Source: Owenia fusiformis (lineage: Eukaryota; Annelida; Polychaeta; Sabellida; Oweniidae). From it: a DNA stretch of 64,000 nt. Below the pieces are notes generated by a model, which saw only the letters and a list, made by a program, of their open reading frames with translations, was not told where the DNA came from and did no database searches. This document shows, piece by piece, positions 32,832 through 44,388 of this stretch (positions are counted from its first letter, which is position 1; each line of letters starts with the position of its first letter). The stretch covers positions 62,137,770-62,201,769 of the forward strand of contig CAIIXF020000001.1 in assembly GCA_903813345.2 (NCBI GenBank). Direction: 5' to 3'. The position numbers and the translations under genes were made by a program.

Positions 32832-32860
32832 GAATATATAAGCGCAAATGCCAAAGGGAA
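32832..32860. repeat. Short dispersed repeat
   Basis: AATATATAAGCGCAAATGCC followed by AAAGGGAA; recurs at 52293-52320 with one or two changes. Confidence 0.7.
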
Positions 32861-32939
32861 AAGGGGGGTAGGAAATGTCAGTTGTGCTTCCTCTGGTGTG
32901 TTCGAGTGTTAACATCAGCTGCCTCTAGTCAGGTCGACT

Positions 32940-32975
32940 AATAAACACAAGGAGCGTGTGCTCCTTGTGTTTATT
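32940..32975. repeat. Perfect 16-bp palindrome with 4-nt loop
   Basis: AATAAACACAAGGAGC, loop GTGT, then GCTCCTTGTGTTTATT. All 16 pairs match. Could form a cruciform or RNA hairpin. Confidence 0.9.
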
Positions 32976-33737
32976 CATTTATGAATTATGATCACTGTCT
33001 GAGCTTTCAGTTGTTCTATGTGCACGTGTGACATTGGCTCTGAAACTTTACTCAATGAATAGTTTTCTGAAGCCAACTTAGATTTGGACACATAACCGCT
33101 TCGTTATTTTTGGAATAGAAAAATGAGATTTTTATAGTTTTGCTCCAGGCGTGCATTTTGATAAATCAATTTTCGATAAAATATAATGTTGATTTTTAAA
33201 TTTAAATGATTCGTGTATAGTATTCTCTAGACATTGAATCAGTTAAGGTGATATTAAAGTTAGAAAGAGTAAAATAACTCGACACGTTGGCAAAACACAG
33301 TACATACACACAGGTATCTTTTCGGCAAGTTTAGATGAGTTCTGAAAACTATAACTACTTAGTACACAACTAGTTACTTTGACGGAACGCCAATGTAACA
33401 AAACAAATGAACTTCCTTGATATGAGTTTTTTTGTTTTCTCGATTTTAACTTACGTATAAGTCATGTTGTGGATTATCATTTTGCACAAAGTTAGACAAT
33501 ATAGTCTCGCTTTCAGAAATGCTCTCGGTTTGGAATTTGATTTTAAAATATAGTTGTAACAGGACCATCGCTTTTGTTACATTGACGCAAGTCGTCAAAG
33601 TAACATACATTCATTGGTTATATAACGGATTTTCATTCGTCGATGTAACAAAAGCGAGGGGCTAAATATATGAATTGCAGCTTCATTTACAAAACAAATT
33701 CCAAATCGAAAAAACTAGACTTTATTTTCTAAGGTAA

Positions 33738-33848
33738 CAGGACAACTCATCCCTAAGACAACTCATCCCAAGACATCTCATCCCCAAGACAACTCATCCC
33801 AAGACATCTCATCCCAAGACAACTCATCCCCAAGACAACTCTTCCCAA
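33738..33848. repeat. Minisatellite, CCCAAGACAACTCAT units
   Basis: About seven units of AAGACAACTCATCCC / AAGACATCTCATCCC, alternating ACAAC and ACATC variants. Confidence 0.92.
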
Positions 33849-34464
33849 CTTGAAAAATAACATAATTTTATACAATTGATTTCAACTTTAAAAAGAATAT
33901 TTGAAACACATTTAGAGATTTTAGCCATAAGCGCACTGTTTTTGGCCATGGCATATCTTTTGTATTTTTTAGTTAGTTTAGTCTGGTTTTAGTTAATTTT
34001 TGTTGATTGATTGGGATAAAGATAAACATGTTCAAATTAATATATACTTTGATTATTAAATCAAATATCATCAAGGGTGTCAGATTAGGATTAACGAAAT
34101 AAGAATGTATTATCCGGCAATTATCAGAATAATTCTCTCAGATTAATTCAGTCTTTGTTTTAAAATATTTTGCTTAATTCCAATATGTCATATTTGGCTT
34201 ATTCTTAAATAAGATTTTCCAATTTTTAACTTTCAGAATCATGATGATTGAATTTGGAAATTATGTTTTTGACTTTTATCTTCAATTCTATATTCTCAAA
34301 TTAATAAAAAATATTGGTACGTAAAAGTAAATGCTAAAAATGCTAAAAATTATCAATATTAAGATTGAGTGTATAATCAAATATCACTTTGTAATCGTAA
34401 AAATGAAAAGGGATATATATAATATAGAGAACAAATTAAATAATTTATCAATTATACTAGTGGG

Positions 34465-34612
34465 ATGAGTTGTCTTGGGATGAGATGTCTTTGGATGAGT
34501 TGTCTTGGGATGAGATGTCTTGGGATGAGTTGTCTTAGGGATGACTTGTCTTGGGATGAGTTGTCTTAGGGATGACTTGTCTTGGGATGAGTTGTCTTGG
34601 GATGAGCTGTCT
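34465..34612. repeat. Minisatellite, GGGATGAGTTGTCTT units (inverted)
   Basis: About ten units, the reverse complement of the array at 33.74 kb, again alternating TTGTCTT and ATGTCTT. It has more units than the left array. Confidence 0.92.
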
Positions 34613-34760
34613 AGAAACCTTTTCTAACTTTCTTGTACTAAATTATATAAAAATGTAACTTGTCTTATAAGTAGGTTTAAATCGAGAAAACAAAAAACTC
34701 GTAACCAGGAGTAACTAGTTATGTTTCTAAAACGTAACTATGCACTCTGGCGACGTAACG

Positions 34761-35735
34761 TACCTGAGGAATTCGACTTCTAATTAAGCACCCGTTTGAA
34801 GAGCTCTCATAAGGCGCCATTTTTGTTTATCGATTTGGACTAATCAGAGGTGTACATTTTCTCAATACAGGTTTACATTATAAGCGTTCATCTTTGAACT
34901 CTGGGGTTAATTCCCCTCTTAGCTCTCATATACGGTACAACTTCGTCTATATCCGGATTCTTTCCAATTGGATTACTACAGGGGTGCGATTTTCAATGCC
35001 GCACTGCGGCCTTAATTAACATTTATGAAGAGTTGCATTGCACAAACGATAGATATGTATGTTATTAATATATACAACAAGGCTTTAGAACTATAATCAC
35101 CAAAACCTAAGAAATTTGTATTTGAAAATGCCGTTAATTCAAGTGACGTTACTGATTTCCCAGATATTGCTCAGACGCCATTGAAGAATATAAATAATGT
35201 TACTTTGAATCTCCGATTATCTTTCTGATTATTGAATAGATTGGATCATAAACTATGCTTGAGGGCTGATGGAAGATTGGAAGATGGGAAACTGTCATTT
35301 TGTCAAGATTCACGCTAGTTTATCAGAAGTTGTTGAAATTTTGTTAGAGTAATCGTCCGCCATTTTGATGCCATAGATACGCTATGATATGCACTCATCG
35401 ACTATTGATATTAGCGGATCGTGACCTTTTACTTTGCAATTACTCGTTCGGCGGGCCAATGAAAATTTGTCCCTTCCAAGGCGATGCATCATAGGAGATA
35501 TCTATGTAAATTACCAACTGAACATTTATCGCGAATTGGAGTATTAAAGCGGAAATATTGTCAGGTATTCTAATCATCATTATTGTAGTTACAATACTAC
35601 TGAATAAAATGCAATAAGTTGAAAGTCTTGTTATGTGTTAGTTTTTGTATAATATTGAAAATAAAAATCATAAATTGACCCAGTGACCCAGTTGTCTGTT
35701 GGACGGGGCTCGCCATATTTCCCTCAGAGACCCGG
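34761..35735. other. Intronic, no gene supported
   Basis: AT-rich, no repeat recognised. Confidence 0.35.
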
Positions 35736-35790
35736 ATGTAGACCGGAAGTGTGACGTTTCTGCGACCTGAGCCGCCATCTTGAAAGCATT
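35736..35790 (+). promoter_or_regulatory. ETS/YY1-type core promoter (candidate)
   Basis: ACCGGAAGTGTGACGTTTCT carries an ETS site (CCGGAAGT) abutting a CRE half-site (TGACG). AGCCGCCATCTTGA (35770-35783) is a consensus YY1 site in the orientation usual just downstream of transcription starts. The ATG of the next entry is about 25 bp away. The cluster stands out from the AT-rich surroundings. Confidence 0.5.
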
Positions 35791-35804
35791 CACAACAAAG
35801 GAAA

Positions 35805-35945
35805 ATGCCTATGTGTTGTGCGGTAAATTGTTCAAATATTTCCACTGATAGAGCTAGACTTGGGATAAGGACTTTAAAAGAAATGCCTGAACGACAGTAC
35901 GACAGTCGGCTGGTGACGGTAGAATTAAAATCTGTCGACAGTTAA
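35805..35945 (+). CDS. THAP-like first exon (candidate)
   Basis: ATG-initiated frame MPMCCAVNCSNISTDRARLG followed by IRTLKEMPERQ. The CC-x3-C start with NCSN and a downstream hydrophobic-basic-MP segment matches the beginning of THAP zinc-finger domains (M..CCAVxxCxN....F..FP). The second half of the finger (C-x2-H) is not on this exon. A stop closes the frame at 35945; a possible donor GTAGAATT lies at about 35923. THAP proteins are DNA-binding and include transposase relatives. It could be a real first exon or a transposon-derived copy. Confidence 0.38.
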   Translation: MPMCCAVNCSNISTDRARLGIRTLKEMPERQYDSRLVTVELKSVDS

Positions 35946-36550
35946 AACCAGCTGTCGTTGTCGTGGACCGAATCCCCGGGGAATATAACACATTTAAAAT
36001 AAAACAGTGTCACTTACTATAGTTTCTGAAAAGTTTCATGCACGGCTTTTAACAATCAAAGATTCCTACTTATTATTGTCTTGTTTGTCGTCCTATATCT
36101 ATCCTGGGGTTGTGTTTTTTCTCCCCAATACGGGAAAACATTTTGAATAAAGAATTTTCCAATTCCTCCATCGAATAAGTATAGGGTAATCTGCAGCAGT
36201 TTCGTTTTTGCTTCAACTCTTCGCGCATGCCTAGTAGTTTGAAATAATTTACAAGTGCGCATGTGTTTTTGGAATTAAGCCAATCAAATTATTCATTCTA
36301 ATGCGCATGGACTTGATTTCGAATCAAGAGGAACTGGCGCAGATTGCCTCAAATGCTGAAATCGCTCTTCAAAATAGATTGGTGAATAAAAAAAAATAAG
36401 AACTGAAGTTAGAGTGGTTTATTTAGTTCGATGTCAGGATATTTCAAGTACATTGATTATATAGACTAGGGTGGTCCAAAATATGGCGAAAAACCAACTT
36501 TGTTTCAGATCATCTTCCTCATTTCACTTACTGTTGTCCATGACCTAAAA

Positions 36551-37370
36551 CACCTGCACACCAAATTTTAAGACCCAAATCACATGGGAAATTTACCCAC
36601 GCTTCGACTGAAAATTCGGTTATTTCATGATTTTTTGCTATTTTCGATAAATTGTCATCTCCCTTTTCCTGGTATAATATGTTTCTATTTTTTCATAATA
36701 AACATTTTTGTAGGACTCTTTATTACTTCATAATACTAAGAACCCATACACCAAATGTTGAGACCCAAATCCCATGGGAAATTTACCCACGCTTCGACTG
36801 AAAAATTCGGTTATTTCATGATTTTTTGCTATTTTCGATAAATTGCCATCTCCATTTTCCTGGTATAAAATGGTAGATGTCTTTTCATAATAAATATTTT
36901 TGGATGACTCTTTATTACTTCATAATACTTAGGAACCCATACATCAAATTTTGAGAACCAAATCCCATGGTAAATTTACCCACGCTTCGACTGAAAAATT
37001 GGGTTATTTCATATACAATACAATACATCTCTATTTTCCTGGTATTATATGTTTCTATTTTTTATAATAAATATTTTGGGAGGACTCTTTATTACTTCAT
37101 AATACGAGGAACCCATACCCCAAATATGCACCAAATTTTGAGACCCTGGCCCCATGAGAAATTAATTCATGCTTCAACCAAAAATTTGTGATTTTCTGCG
37201 AATTCTCTCCTATTTTCAATAGATCAACATTAATCTTATATTTAGTTTTTTAAACATTTTAGGAGGTCATTAATACGTTCTTAATACTAGGAACCCATAC
37301 ATTTAATATGTACCAAATGTTTAGACCTGAACCCCATGGGAAATTCACGTTTGCTTTGATCATATACTTT
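36551..37370. repeat. Tandem array, left arm (about 4.5 units of 185 bp)
   Basis: Units begin near ACCAAATTTTGAGACCCAAA and contain CCCATGGGAAATTTACCCAC, TTTCCTGGTATAATATG and GACTCTTTATTACTTCATAA. Units diverge progressively toward the centre of the element. Confidence 0.85.
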
Positions 37371-38329
37371 TGATTTTTGTCGTTTAGAGCACCATATCAT
37401 TGTTGTGTGATGTGCAATTTGTACTAAATTGTATTACACGTTGTCTTAATTATCCTGTTTGGCCTTACATACGTTACATCGTGAAAGACAGTTATATAGT
37501 ACTTTAAGGTAATTCCTTATTTTCAGTTTTAATGGCTTCCTAATTGGAGCCCCGTGTTTTTTCAGGAACAAATAACTCATTCCATTCAGATGCACAAACA
37601 GTGTATAAACATAGCACATAGTACATTATAGAAAATTACTAACCATCAACTAATAATCTAAATACATATTTGAACTCAGTGTAAAATTGAAAGAGCTGAC
37701 CAAGTATGGAATGAGTTCCAGAAATAACATTGGACTCCACTTAAAATTTCTGAACATACAGAATTACCTTAAGTGTTTCTCATTGCTCTTCCTATCTTCT
37801 ACATTGTGTACTTTCAGGGCATGAACATTGAACATTTTCAGAGAAATGACAAAGCTCAGTGGAAGCTCCAATCCCTTGAAGATTTGGTACAGGCTTACTG
37901 GTTACAACAGAGACCATGCCATTGATACATTGATACATTGATCAATCAAAAAATCATTTCTCCAAAGAAAATCAGATTTGATATTTGACCTTACCCTGCA
38001 AAATGTGAGAAAGAATATGACATCTCACACAAATCCAGACAAAGTCCTGTGATGTATCCCTACTGAAACCAACAAACCAAATCTTCAAGGCATTTGAGTT
38101 GCTGTCGAGTCATCACTTCTTAATATTAACCACAGTATATAAATGTACAAGTAAAAGATCCTAAATTTTCCCCAAACTACTGAATTTGTCGCCTTTCAAT
38201 AAGACTTAAAGTCTTGATATTTAGGTGTTTCTTTGGATTAAGAAGGAATTACCATAATGTTTATTAACATATTATGCCCCTAAAACAGACATCATAAGCT
38301 ATCATGAGCACCAGTTTTCAGTCAAAGCA

Positions 38330-38945
38330 TGGGTAACGTTCTCATTGGATTTGGGTCTCAAAATTTGGTGGATATTTGGTGTATGGGTTTTTAGTATTAT
38401 GAAATAATAAAGAGTCCTCAAAAATGTTTATTATAAAAACATATCTAACCAGGAAAATGGAGACAGCAATTTATTGAAAATCGGAAAAAATGTGAAAATC
38501 ACAATTTTTCAGTCAAACCATGGGTAAATTTCCCATGGGATTTGGGTCTCAAAATGTGGTGTATGGGTTCCTAGTATTATGAAGTAATAAAGAGTCATCC
38601 AAAAATATTTATTATGAAAAAATAGAAACATATTATACCAGGAAAATGGAGACAGTAATCTATTGAAAATCGGACAAAACTGTGAAAATCACAATTTTTC
38701 AGTCAAAGCATGGGTAAATTTCACATGGGATTTGGGTCTCAAAATTTGGTGTTAGGGCTCCTAGTATTATTAAGTAATAAAGAGTCCTACAAAAATGTTT
38801 ATTATGAAAAAATAGAAACATTTTATACCAGGAAAAAGGAGATGGCAATTTATAGAAAATAGCAAAAAATCATGAAATAACCGAATTTTTCAGTCGAAGC
38901 GTGGGTAAATTTCCCATGGGATTTGGGTCTCAAAATTTGGTGTGC
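38330..38945. repeat. Tandem array, right arm (about 3.3 units of 185 bp)
   Basis: Inverted copies of the same unit (AGTCAAAGCATGGGTAAATT, GGATTTGGGTCTCAAAATTT). Fewer units than on the left, so the arms have expanded or contracted independently. Confidence 0.85.
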
Positions 38946-39032
38946 AGGTGTTTTAGGTCATGGACAACAGTAAGTCAAATGAGGAAGATGATCCGAAAGA
39001 AAGTTGGTTTTTCGCCATATTTTGGACCACCC

Positions 39033-39900
39033 TAATATAGACGCTACAGTGATGATGGTTCTAGACACGCGGGGCAAGTTGTTTTAGCTGATTTTCTCCT
39101 CAAACGGCGTAGATTGAACACAATTTTACTTCCGGGTTTACCCACGACAGTTTGCTATCGGCAACAGAAATAACACTGTCGTTATCGACAATGGAATCTC
39201 ACTGTCGTTCGGGCAGTTGCCATACCATACATATTCTGTCACAAGAAACCAAAGAAAACGGATTCAAGGCGAGCAATCCGGTCCCAAAAAGAGAACTGAA
39301 CCAGGCCATGTGCCGGTTAGGTCGACGCCATTTTGAAAAAACCTTTTGAATTGTATCGTATCGTATCGTATGTCTTTAATAGCTTTATAACTTAATACCA
39401 TATTTGTGAAATAAATATAACATACTAGGTCTACGAGCCTTTAAATTGTTTGTTGTCTACTGTAAATACAACAGTAATATACCTCCATGGTGATCGAAAT
39501 GACGAACCTTGCGTCATCGATCGCGATCATTCATGACGGGGAATACATTATCAGTTCTGCCTTATATTTATAACAGAGTGTCAAAAATCCAATTAATATC
39601 TGCCATTCGTCATTTTATTAAATAAAAGATCCGAATATGTTTAATCTTCAAGCAAACAGATCGAGAGATAATTGATTGTCAACATAAAATTAACGCATTT
39701 TCCTGTCATGTCGGTAACCACGAGTTGGTCAGGTTTTGATTGGCACTTTGGGAGTTAATTCTATGAATTGTAAGTATTGATGTGAACATGGTCATGTTTT
39801 TCTCGAACAGGTGATATCATATTATAGTATGTCAATATGCCAAATACATCGTCAAAATCTTCAAGTTGCTCCATTTTCTTGTTAAGAAGTTCGTAATATT
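39033..39900. other. No gene supported; CGACAG-rich segment
   Basis: 39140-39215 is rich in CTGTCG/CGACAG and shares ACTGTCGTTCGGGCA-like sequence in inverted orientation with 35885-35970. TATCGTATCGTATCGTATG at about 39357 is a four-fold TATCG tandem, followed by an AATAAA at 39409. Confidence 0.5.
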
Positions 39901-39904
39901 TTTC

Positions 39905-39965
39905 AATGTGGCCGCCCCGCTACAATTGCGCATGCGCGTTTTTCGGGCCAATCAAAATGCTGGAA
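39905..39965. promoter_or_regulatory. NRF1 plus CCAAT cluster (candidate promoter)
   Basis: GTGGCCGCCCCGC, then TTGCGCATGCGCG (palindromic NRF1 consensus) and GGGCCAATCAAA (CCAAT box) within 60 bp of otherwise AT-rich DNA. Similar pairs of GCGCATG and CCAAT occur near 36.25 kb and 63.3 kb. No transcript start can be assigned from sequence. Confidence 0.4.
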
Positions 39966-40156
39966 TTTGTCGAGTCGCAGTGACGCCGCTCATGAATATT
40001 CATAAGTAGGTTATGGCGACCTCCATAATCCAGGTGAAGATCCAATACCTCAAAATTAATTCCAATATATCTGCCGATGCATTAGAAGATCGTCGCTCAT
40101 TCCCGGGTCATGTTTTTGATTATAGACTTATTATTCTGATGAATCATAGTTTTTAC

Positions 40157-40219
40157 TTGAGGTTATTATCTCTTTAAAATTTGCCATTTGGTTGTTGTAC
40201 AAGCGGACATCGGTCGGTT
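40157..40219 (-). CDS. PAN-domain gene, exon (tentative)
   Basis: A 63-bp exon candidate with acceptor GTGTGTCCAG and donor GTAAAAACT. It reads PTDVRLYNNQMANFKEIITS, enters in phase 1 and leaves in phase 1, so it fits the next exon (EVSRDQ...). It does not fit the exon just upstream at 40.44-40.59 kb, which leaves in phase 0. Either a small exon is missing between them, or one boundary is wrong. The open frame extends upstream to NFTNVC. Confidence 0.4.
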
Positions 40220-40436
40220 CTGGACACACGTTCGTAAAATTGTTTGTGTTGCCGTTTGAGAAAAAACAACAATGGCGACACGAATCATGCCATTTATTTA
40301 GAACAGTGCACAAGCACCCGTGAAATAGTCAAGATGATCCCCAATGTAGATGCCAACTGATCCATGTGCAAAAGCACTTTGATAACATAAGCGCCCTCTA
40401 TTTTCGAGAACAGGATAGCCGTTGAGCTGTACTTAC

Positions 40437-40591
40437 ATCAGACTGTTGCTCGTATTTATTATTGATGTTAAAAAGTAGGTCCGCATCAATCATGTGTTTG
40501 TCGTTGAGTTCGACCACCATTGATTGACCAACAGGATTGCGGTAGCTGTAGTCGCACCTGCCTGTGTTCTCATGAAGTGAATGTATTATGC
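40437..40591 (-). CDS. PAN-domain gene, exon 3
   Basis: A 155-bp exon, phase 1 in and 0 out, with acceptor TTCCTTACAG and donor GTAAGTACA. It reads IIHSLHENTGRCDYSYRNPV, GQSMVVELNDKHMIDADLLF and NINNKYEQQSD. It contains one cysteine, paired perhaps with those in exons 1 or 2. Strong splice sites, long open frame and balanced composition make it a secure exon. No domain family recognised. Confidence 0.83.
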
Positions 40592-41584
40592 CTGTAAGGA
40601 AAACATTGAAAAATCTGCATCTTTGTTTTTTTGTAATGACACAAAAAATTATATGACATTATATTTATGATGTAAAAGAAGTTATTCACCAGGGGGATTT
40701 TATATGGGGAAAATCACGAGGATGATATCAATATTTCCCGAGGGAAATATTCTTTTTATAATTTTTTTGAGTTTACCCGGCGATATTGATATCATCCCTC
40801 TAATCCTAATATCAACCCTGATATCATCCCTGTCCCAAATATGTGATTTATCACCCGCTATTAAATACCTGATATTGCTCTGACCATTGTATAAAAGAAA
40901 TATCTGCGGGAATACAATCCTTTGTCATTTCAAAAAATATTTTCATCAGTGGTTTTGATGTTTGGCGTATGGAATAAAGATACTAAATATCACATGCATT
41001 ATGGGCGCAAATTGAAAATATCTCTGTTGTTAACAGATTTCTAAATAAATTATAAACCCATAAATGTATGAACAGCAGTTAAAAAGAAGACACAATATGA
41101 AGTACTAGTATAGTATATTGTTGAGATCTATGTTTATTCAATTCCTTTAGTGATATGTATTTCAATACTGCTTGACTTATGATCATTTTGTTTTTTTGGA
41201 TAAGATTCCCCCAAACATTATTGAATTAATATCTGAAAAAAGCATTTACTATTTCATTGCTTCATCTCATGGTTACTATGGTAATACAGGGTAATACGCA
41301 GGGCAAAGGATAGGTATCGATATGGTGAACTGAATTCAAAAATGTTTTTCTCATAAACCAACATTCTGTAAAAACACGGTCCTTAATGTAATGTTGATTG
41401 ATGGACAACCATTTTATAGCGAACATATTTTTTAAGGTTTTATATAACTGTTTTTATTAACATTTTTTTTGTTTTTTAGTGCAATTGTTTTTTGTTCCTT
41501 TTTACAAATTCTTCAGAATTAAATAAAATATCTTTCCGAAGCTTGTTGGAACAAAATTGCATATACATGTACAACATTTTCTTA
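40592..41584. other. Intron, no gene
   Basis: Contains ATATTTCCCGAGGGAAATAT, a near-palindrome at about 40731, and repeated GATATCA(T/A)CC between 40.72 and 40.83 kb. Confidence 0.5.
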
Positions 41585-41766
41585 GACCTCTCAATATTAT
41601 AGTTATACAAAGGAAATTTTGGTTGATTTAAGAAAAAGTATTAAAGAATTTAAAACAAAAACCCCCAAAATAGATAAAAATTTAGATAATCCTTTTATTT
41701 CATTTACAATATACTTTTTTAAATCAACCAAACTTTCCTTTGTACAATTACAATATTGAGAGACTT
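41585..41766. repeat. Intronic hairpin, arms of about 57 bp
   Basis: AGACCTCTCAATATTATAGT... pairs with ...ACAATATTGAGAGACTTAA; the inner stem includes ATACAAAGGAAA(T/G)TTTGGTTGATTTAA. Loop about 65 nt. A short foldback or MITE remnant; the geometry would also allow a hairpin RNA. Confidence 0.8.
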
Positions 41767-42614
41767 AACACGTTGTGTCTCATACACTGTCGACACGTTA
41801 CATTTTGAATAATATTTCGTCTTTAAATGCTCATAACTCAAATAATATTTGACTATTATACTTTATTTTCGTCTTGATAAAGGTAGTTGGAAGTGTTATT
41901 TCAAAAAAGGAAATCTAGTAAGCGTCCCATATTATAGAATTTGTCGACAGCGACCTTTTTTGCTCATTTTTGTTACCTTCAGCTTTTCAGGTGTACATTG
42001 AACAAAAAATACGACACCGATTTTAAATAAATCATACTTGATTATTTTGCTCATAAACTCTAGTTTATCAATAAGTAGAGCGGTTTCGCAAAACGTTTTT
42101 TAGCTCAACGGATCCGTAGCCGTAACCTATTTAAGAACATTTGCGGAAATCAAGAGTGCTGTTGACACCTCACTGAAACTGAACTGAAATAGTTGGGCGG
42201 ATGAATACCAGCGTGTATTGATGTAGTGTATTAATGCCGAAGGACATTATTTTGAGTATCTTTGTTGAGTTTTATGTCAAATAGGATTGCACAGTTGGAT
42301 TTAGTCTTTCAGATATTCAATATGAGTTATGACGTCAATATGAGCTCAAATCCTGGACCAAGTGCCCCTACCATTGGGTAGGAAAAGTGTGATTACAGCT
42401 ATCAATTAATCATTCTGAAAATTCCCTGTATAGCCATATAAATTTTGTAAAAATTTCAAATGATTTCCTCTTATTAAGAAAAAGATACAGCATTTTTCTA
42501 CTCAATCAAACACTGCCCTTGGTGACATCACAGCAGTTTACCATAGTTACCATAAATTCAACCAACCAAAGAGTAGTTAACCATATATGAGAGTTTTATC
42601 AATTAAGAATTTAC
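41767..42614. other. Intron, no gene
   Basis: AT-rich; CTGTATAGCCATA at about 42425 echoes 5870. Confidence 0.4.
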
Positions 42615-42705
42615 CTGTATTAAAATCTAAGATTTCCTTTGTTGGTCCCTTTCCTTTTATATTCCTCATCATAAGACCAAGTCTTCTAGCTCTGTCAAAA
42701 CATAC
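42615..42705 (-). CDS. PAN-domain gene, exon 2
   Basis: A 91-bp exon, phase 0 in and 1 out, between acceptor TTGAATTTAG and donor GTAAATTC. It reads VCFDRARRLGLMMRNIKGKG then PTKEILDFNT and joins in frame to (G)IIHSLH. It is basic and helical in look, with one cysteine. No family recognised. Confidence 0.75.
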
Positions 42706-44388
42706 CTAAATTCAAAGTAACGGAATGATAATGCTATCAGGTAGCAATGGCGAGATATTCTTAAAGATGGATTGTTTACAATTGTCTTGTTTTAAGATCT
42801 TTTTGAATTTAGGAAAATTATAACTGGTAAGTTTAGTTTATAGTTTCCAGAATGAAACAAATACCCTAAAATGTCATTGAACCTTCATGGATTACTTTGG
42901 TATCAACTTTGTCACATGGTAATTTTTAAACATTACCTGTATTTATTTAAGGGATCGCCATGACGTAATATCTCATGCATTGATGCAGTAGGGATATTGA
43001 AGCTATTTGGAATCTGCAAGTGAGCTTCACAGGGAAAGCGAAAGTCATATTTCAGGGGTCATATCATAAATTCAGTAGCATTAAAACTTTATTATAGGTA
43101 TAATTGATTAGACAATACTTCTAAAGGTAAAAAACACAAATGTGAACTCTTTAGAGACATTTAAACATCAACGGAACACAATTTAACCAAAATAAACATT
43201 TTAACCAAAATAATTTCAAGATCCTTTTATTAGTTATTTACAGTGGATCACATTAATAGAAATATGACGCAAAGTATATCATCTTGTAATGTACTTTATT
43301 GATCATCTCTTTGAGGCTACTTTAAACTGTCTCAAAGAGATTAACCCTCATTATACTAAGACCAGCACACAATCCTCTGAGCTTTGCTACATGAAGGGGG
43401 TGGCGAAATAGATTACCTATAACATATAAACCTTGATGTGACCAATCACATGCTCTACATAAGTCACTTACATTTTTGAGGTTTTCTCCGTATATTAGAA
43501 ATATTATATATTCTTAGGAGTGGGTATCGACATGGACATACTTTATCCCCGGACTTTATCCTAATAAAACAACTGGGTTATTTGTGTTGTACATGTATAA
43601 AAGTTAGAAAGAAAACATTCCTAGGATTATTTTGTGGAATTAGTCAGAACGTTTTAACATGAAAATATTAACATCTTAATATGCAGTTGCCATAATATGA
43701 CTGTGGAATGAATTGTATTTGAAAAAATTGATATGGCCTTTTAATGAACCCATGCCTAAAAATAAGGCAAAGTACCATGGTCCCATCTTACTTTTCACCT
43801 AACAATACAAAAATTCAAATGAAGTAGGATAAATGAAAAATAAATTATATTTTGATTTATGAAATGATTGAAGTTTAACGAATTAAAAAGGAGTTTGAAA
43901 TTCGTACCGTAAAGCATCAGCTTGTTTTGCTTTTAATGTCACAAGTCTGACTTTCACTTTCACTGTAAAGCTCACTTTCAGATTCCGAACAGCTTCAACA
44001 TCCCTAGTGGAGACCCATTCGACAAAACAAATATTACGGCCTAAGCTTATAATTTTGTAAGCGAGATAATATTGAAGTATAACAATTTTAAGTATAAAAT
44101 GTTGTTTTTCATGGTCTTAAAAATCATATCAAGATATACGTTATATCATATTTTCAGACAATATTTTTTAAACAAAAATATTTTTTTACTTACGAGTTTT
44201 TCAAGAAAAATATTTTTCACACAAATACAAATCTTACAATATTACGCAACATTAACTATATATCAAATATAAGGACAAGATTGCAATGTTTCAAATTCCA
44301 GGGTTAAAGTAAACAAAATTACGTCAACGAGACCAATTGGTCGATGCATTTATTTTGTAAAAAATGACCACTCCACACTCATACTCAC
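42706..44388. other. Intron 1 (about 1.7 kb)
   Basis: Includes the short perfect hairpin ATCTCTTTGAG / CTCAAAGAGAT at 43305-43342. A minus-strand frame at 43.92-44.03 kb reads DVEAVRNLKVSFTVKVKVRL, but its splice phases do not fit the flanking exons. Confidence 0.55.

Larger units (their letters stand above)
33373..34760. mobile_element. Foldback element with inverted minisatellites
   Basis: Inverted blocks at about 33425-33470 and 34656-34705 (GTTTTCTCGATTTTAACTTA and complement) enclose two minisatellites made of the same 15-16 bp unit in opposite orientations (33738-33848 and 34465-34612). An outer inverted pair TTACTTTGACG / CGTCAAAGTAA lies at 33376 and 33594. No coding capacity. Superfamily uncertain. 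Confidence 0.72.
36479..39032. mobile_element. TA-flanked long inverted-repeat element with tandem-repeat arms
   Basis: Termini GGGTGGTCCAAAATATGGCG and complement, flanked by TA on both sides (36477-36478, 39033-39034), indicate Tc1/mariner-type insertion. Each arm is built from about 185-bp tandem units; the centre (37.4-38.3 kb) is unique apart from the pair TTAAGGTAATTC / GAATTACCTTAA. No transposase frame found. Total 2554 bp. Confidence 0.85.

Noticed and set aside
33738-34612. CRISPR array
   Set aside because: Units are contiguous 15-mers without unique spacers, in animal DNA.
39152-39349. Second half of a THAP finger (CRLGRRHFE)
   Set aside because: The spacing C-x4-R-H does not match the C-x2-H of THAP domains, and a 2.5-kb transposon separates it from the candidate first half.
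43920-44030. Minus-strand frame FVEWVSTRDVEAVRNLKVSF with a following helical stretch, as an exon of the large gene
   Set aside because: Its possible acceptor and donor (GTACGA) give phases that fit neither the first exon nor the exon at 42.6 kb; the repeated CTTTCACT composition may explain the open frame.
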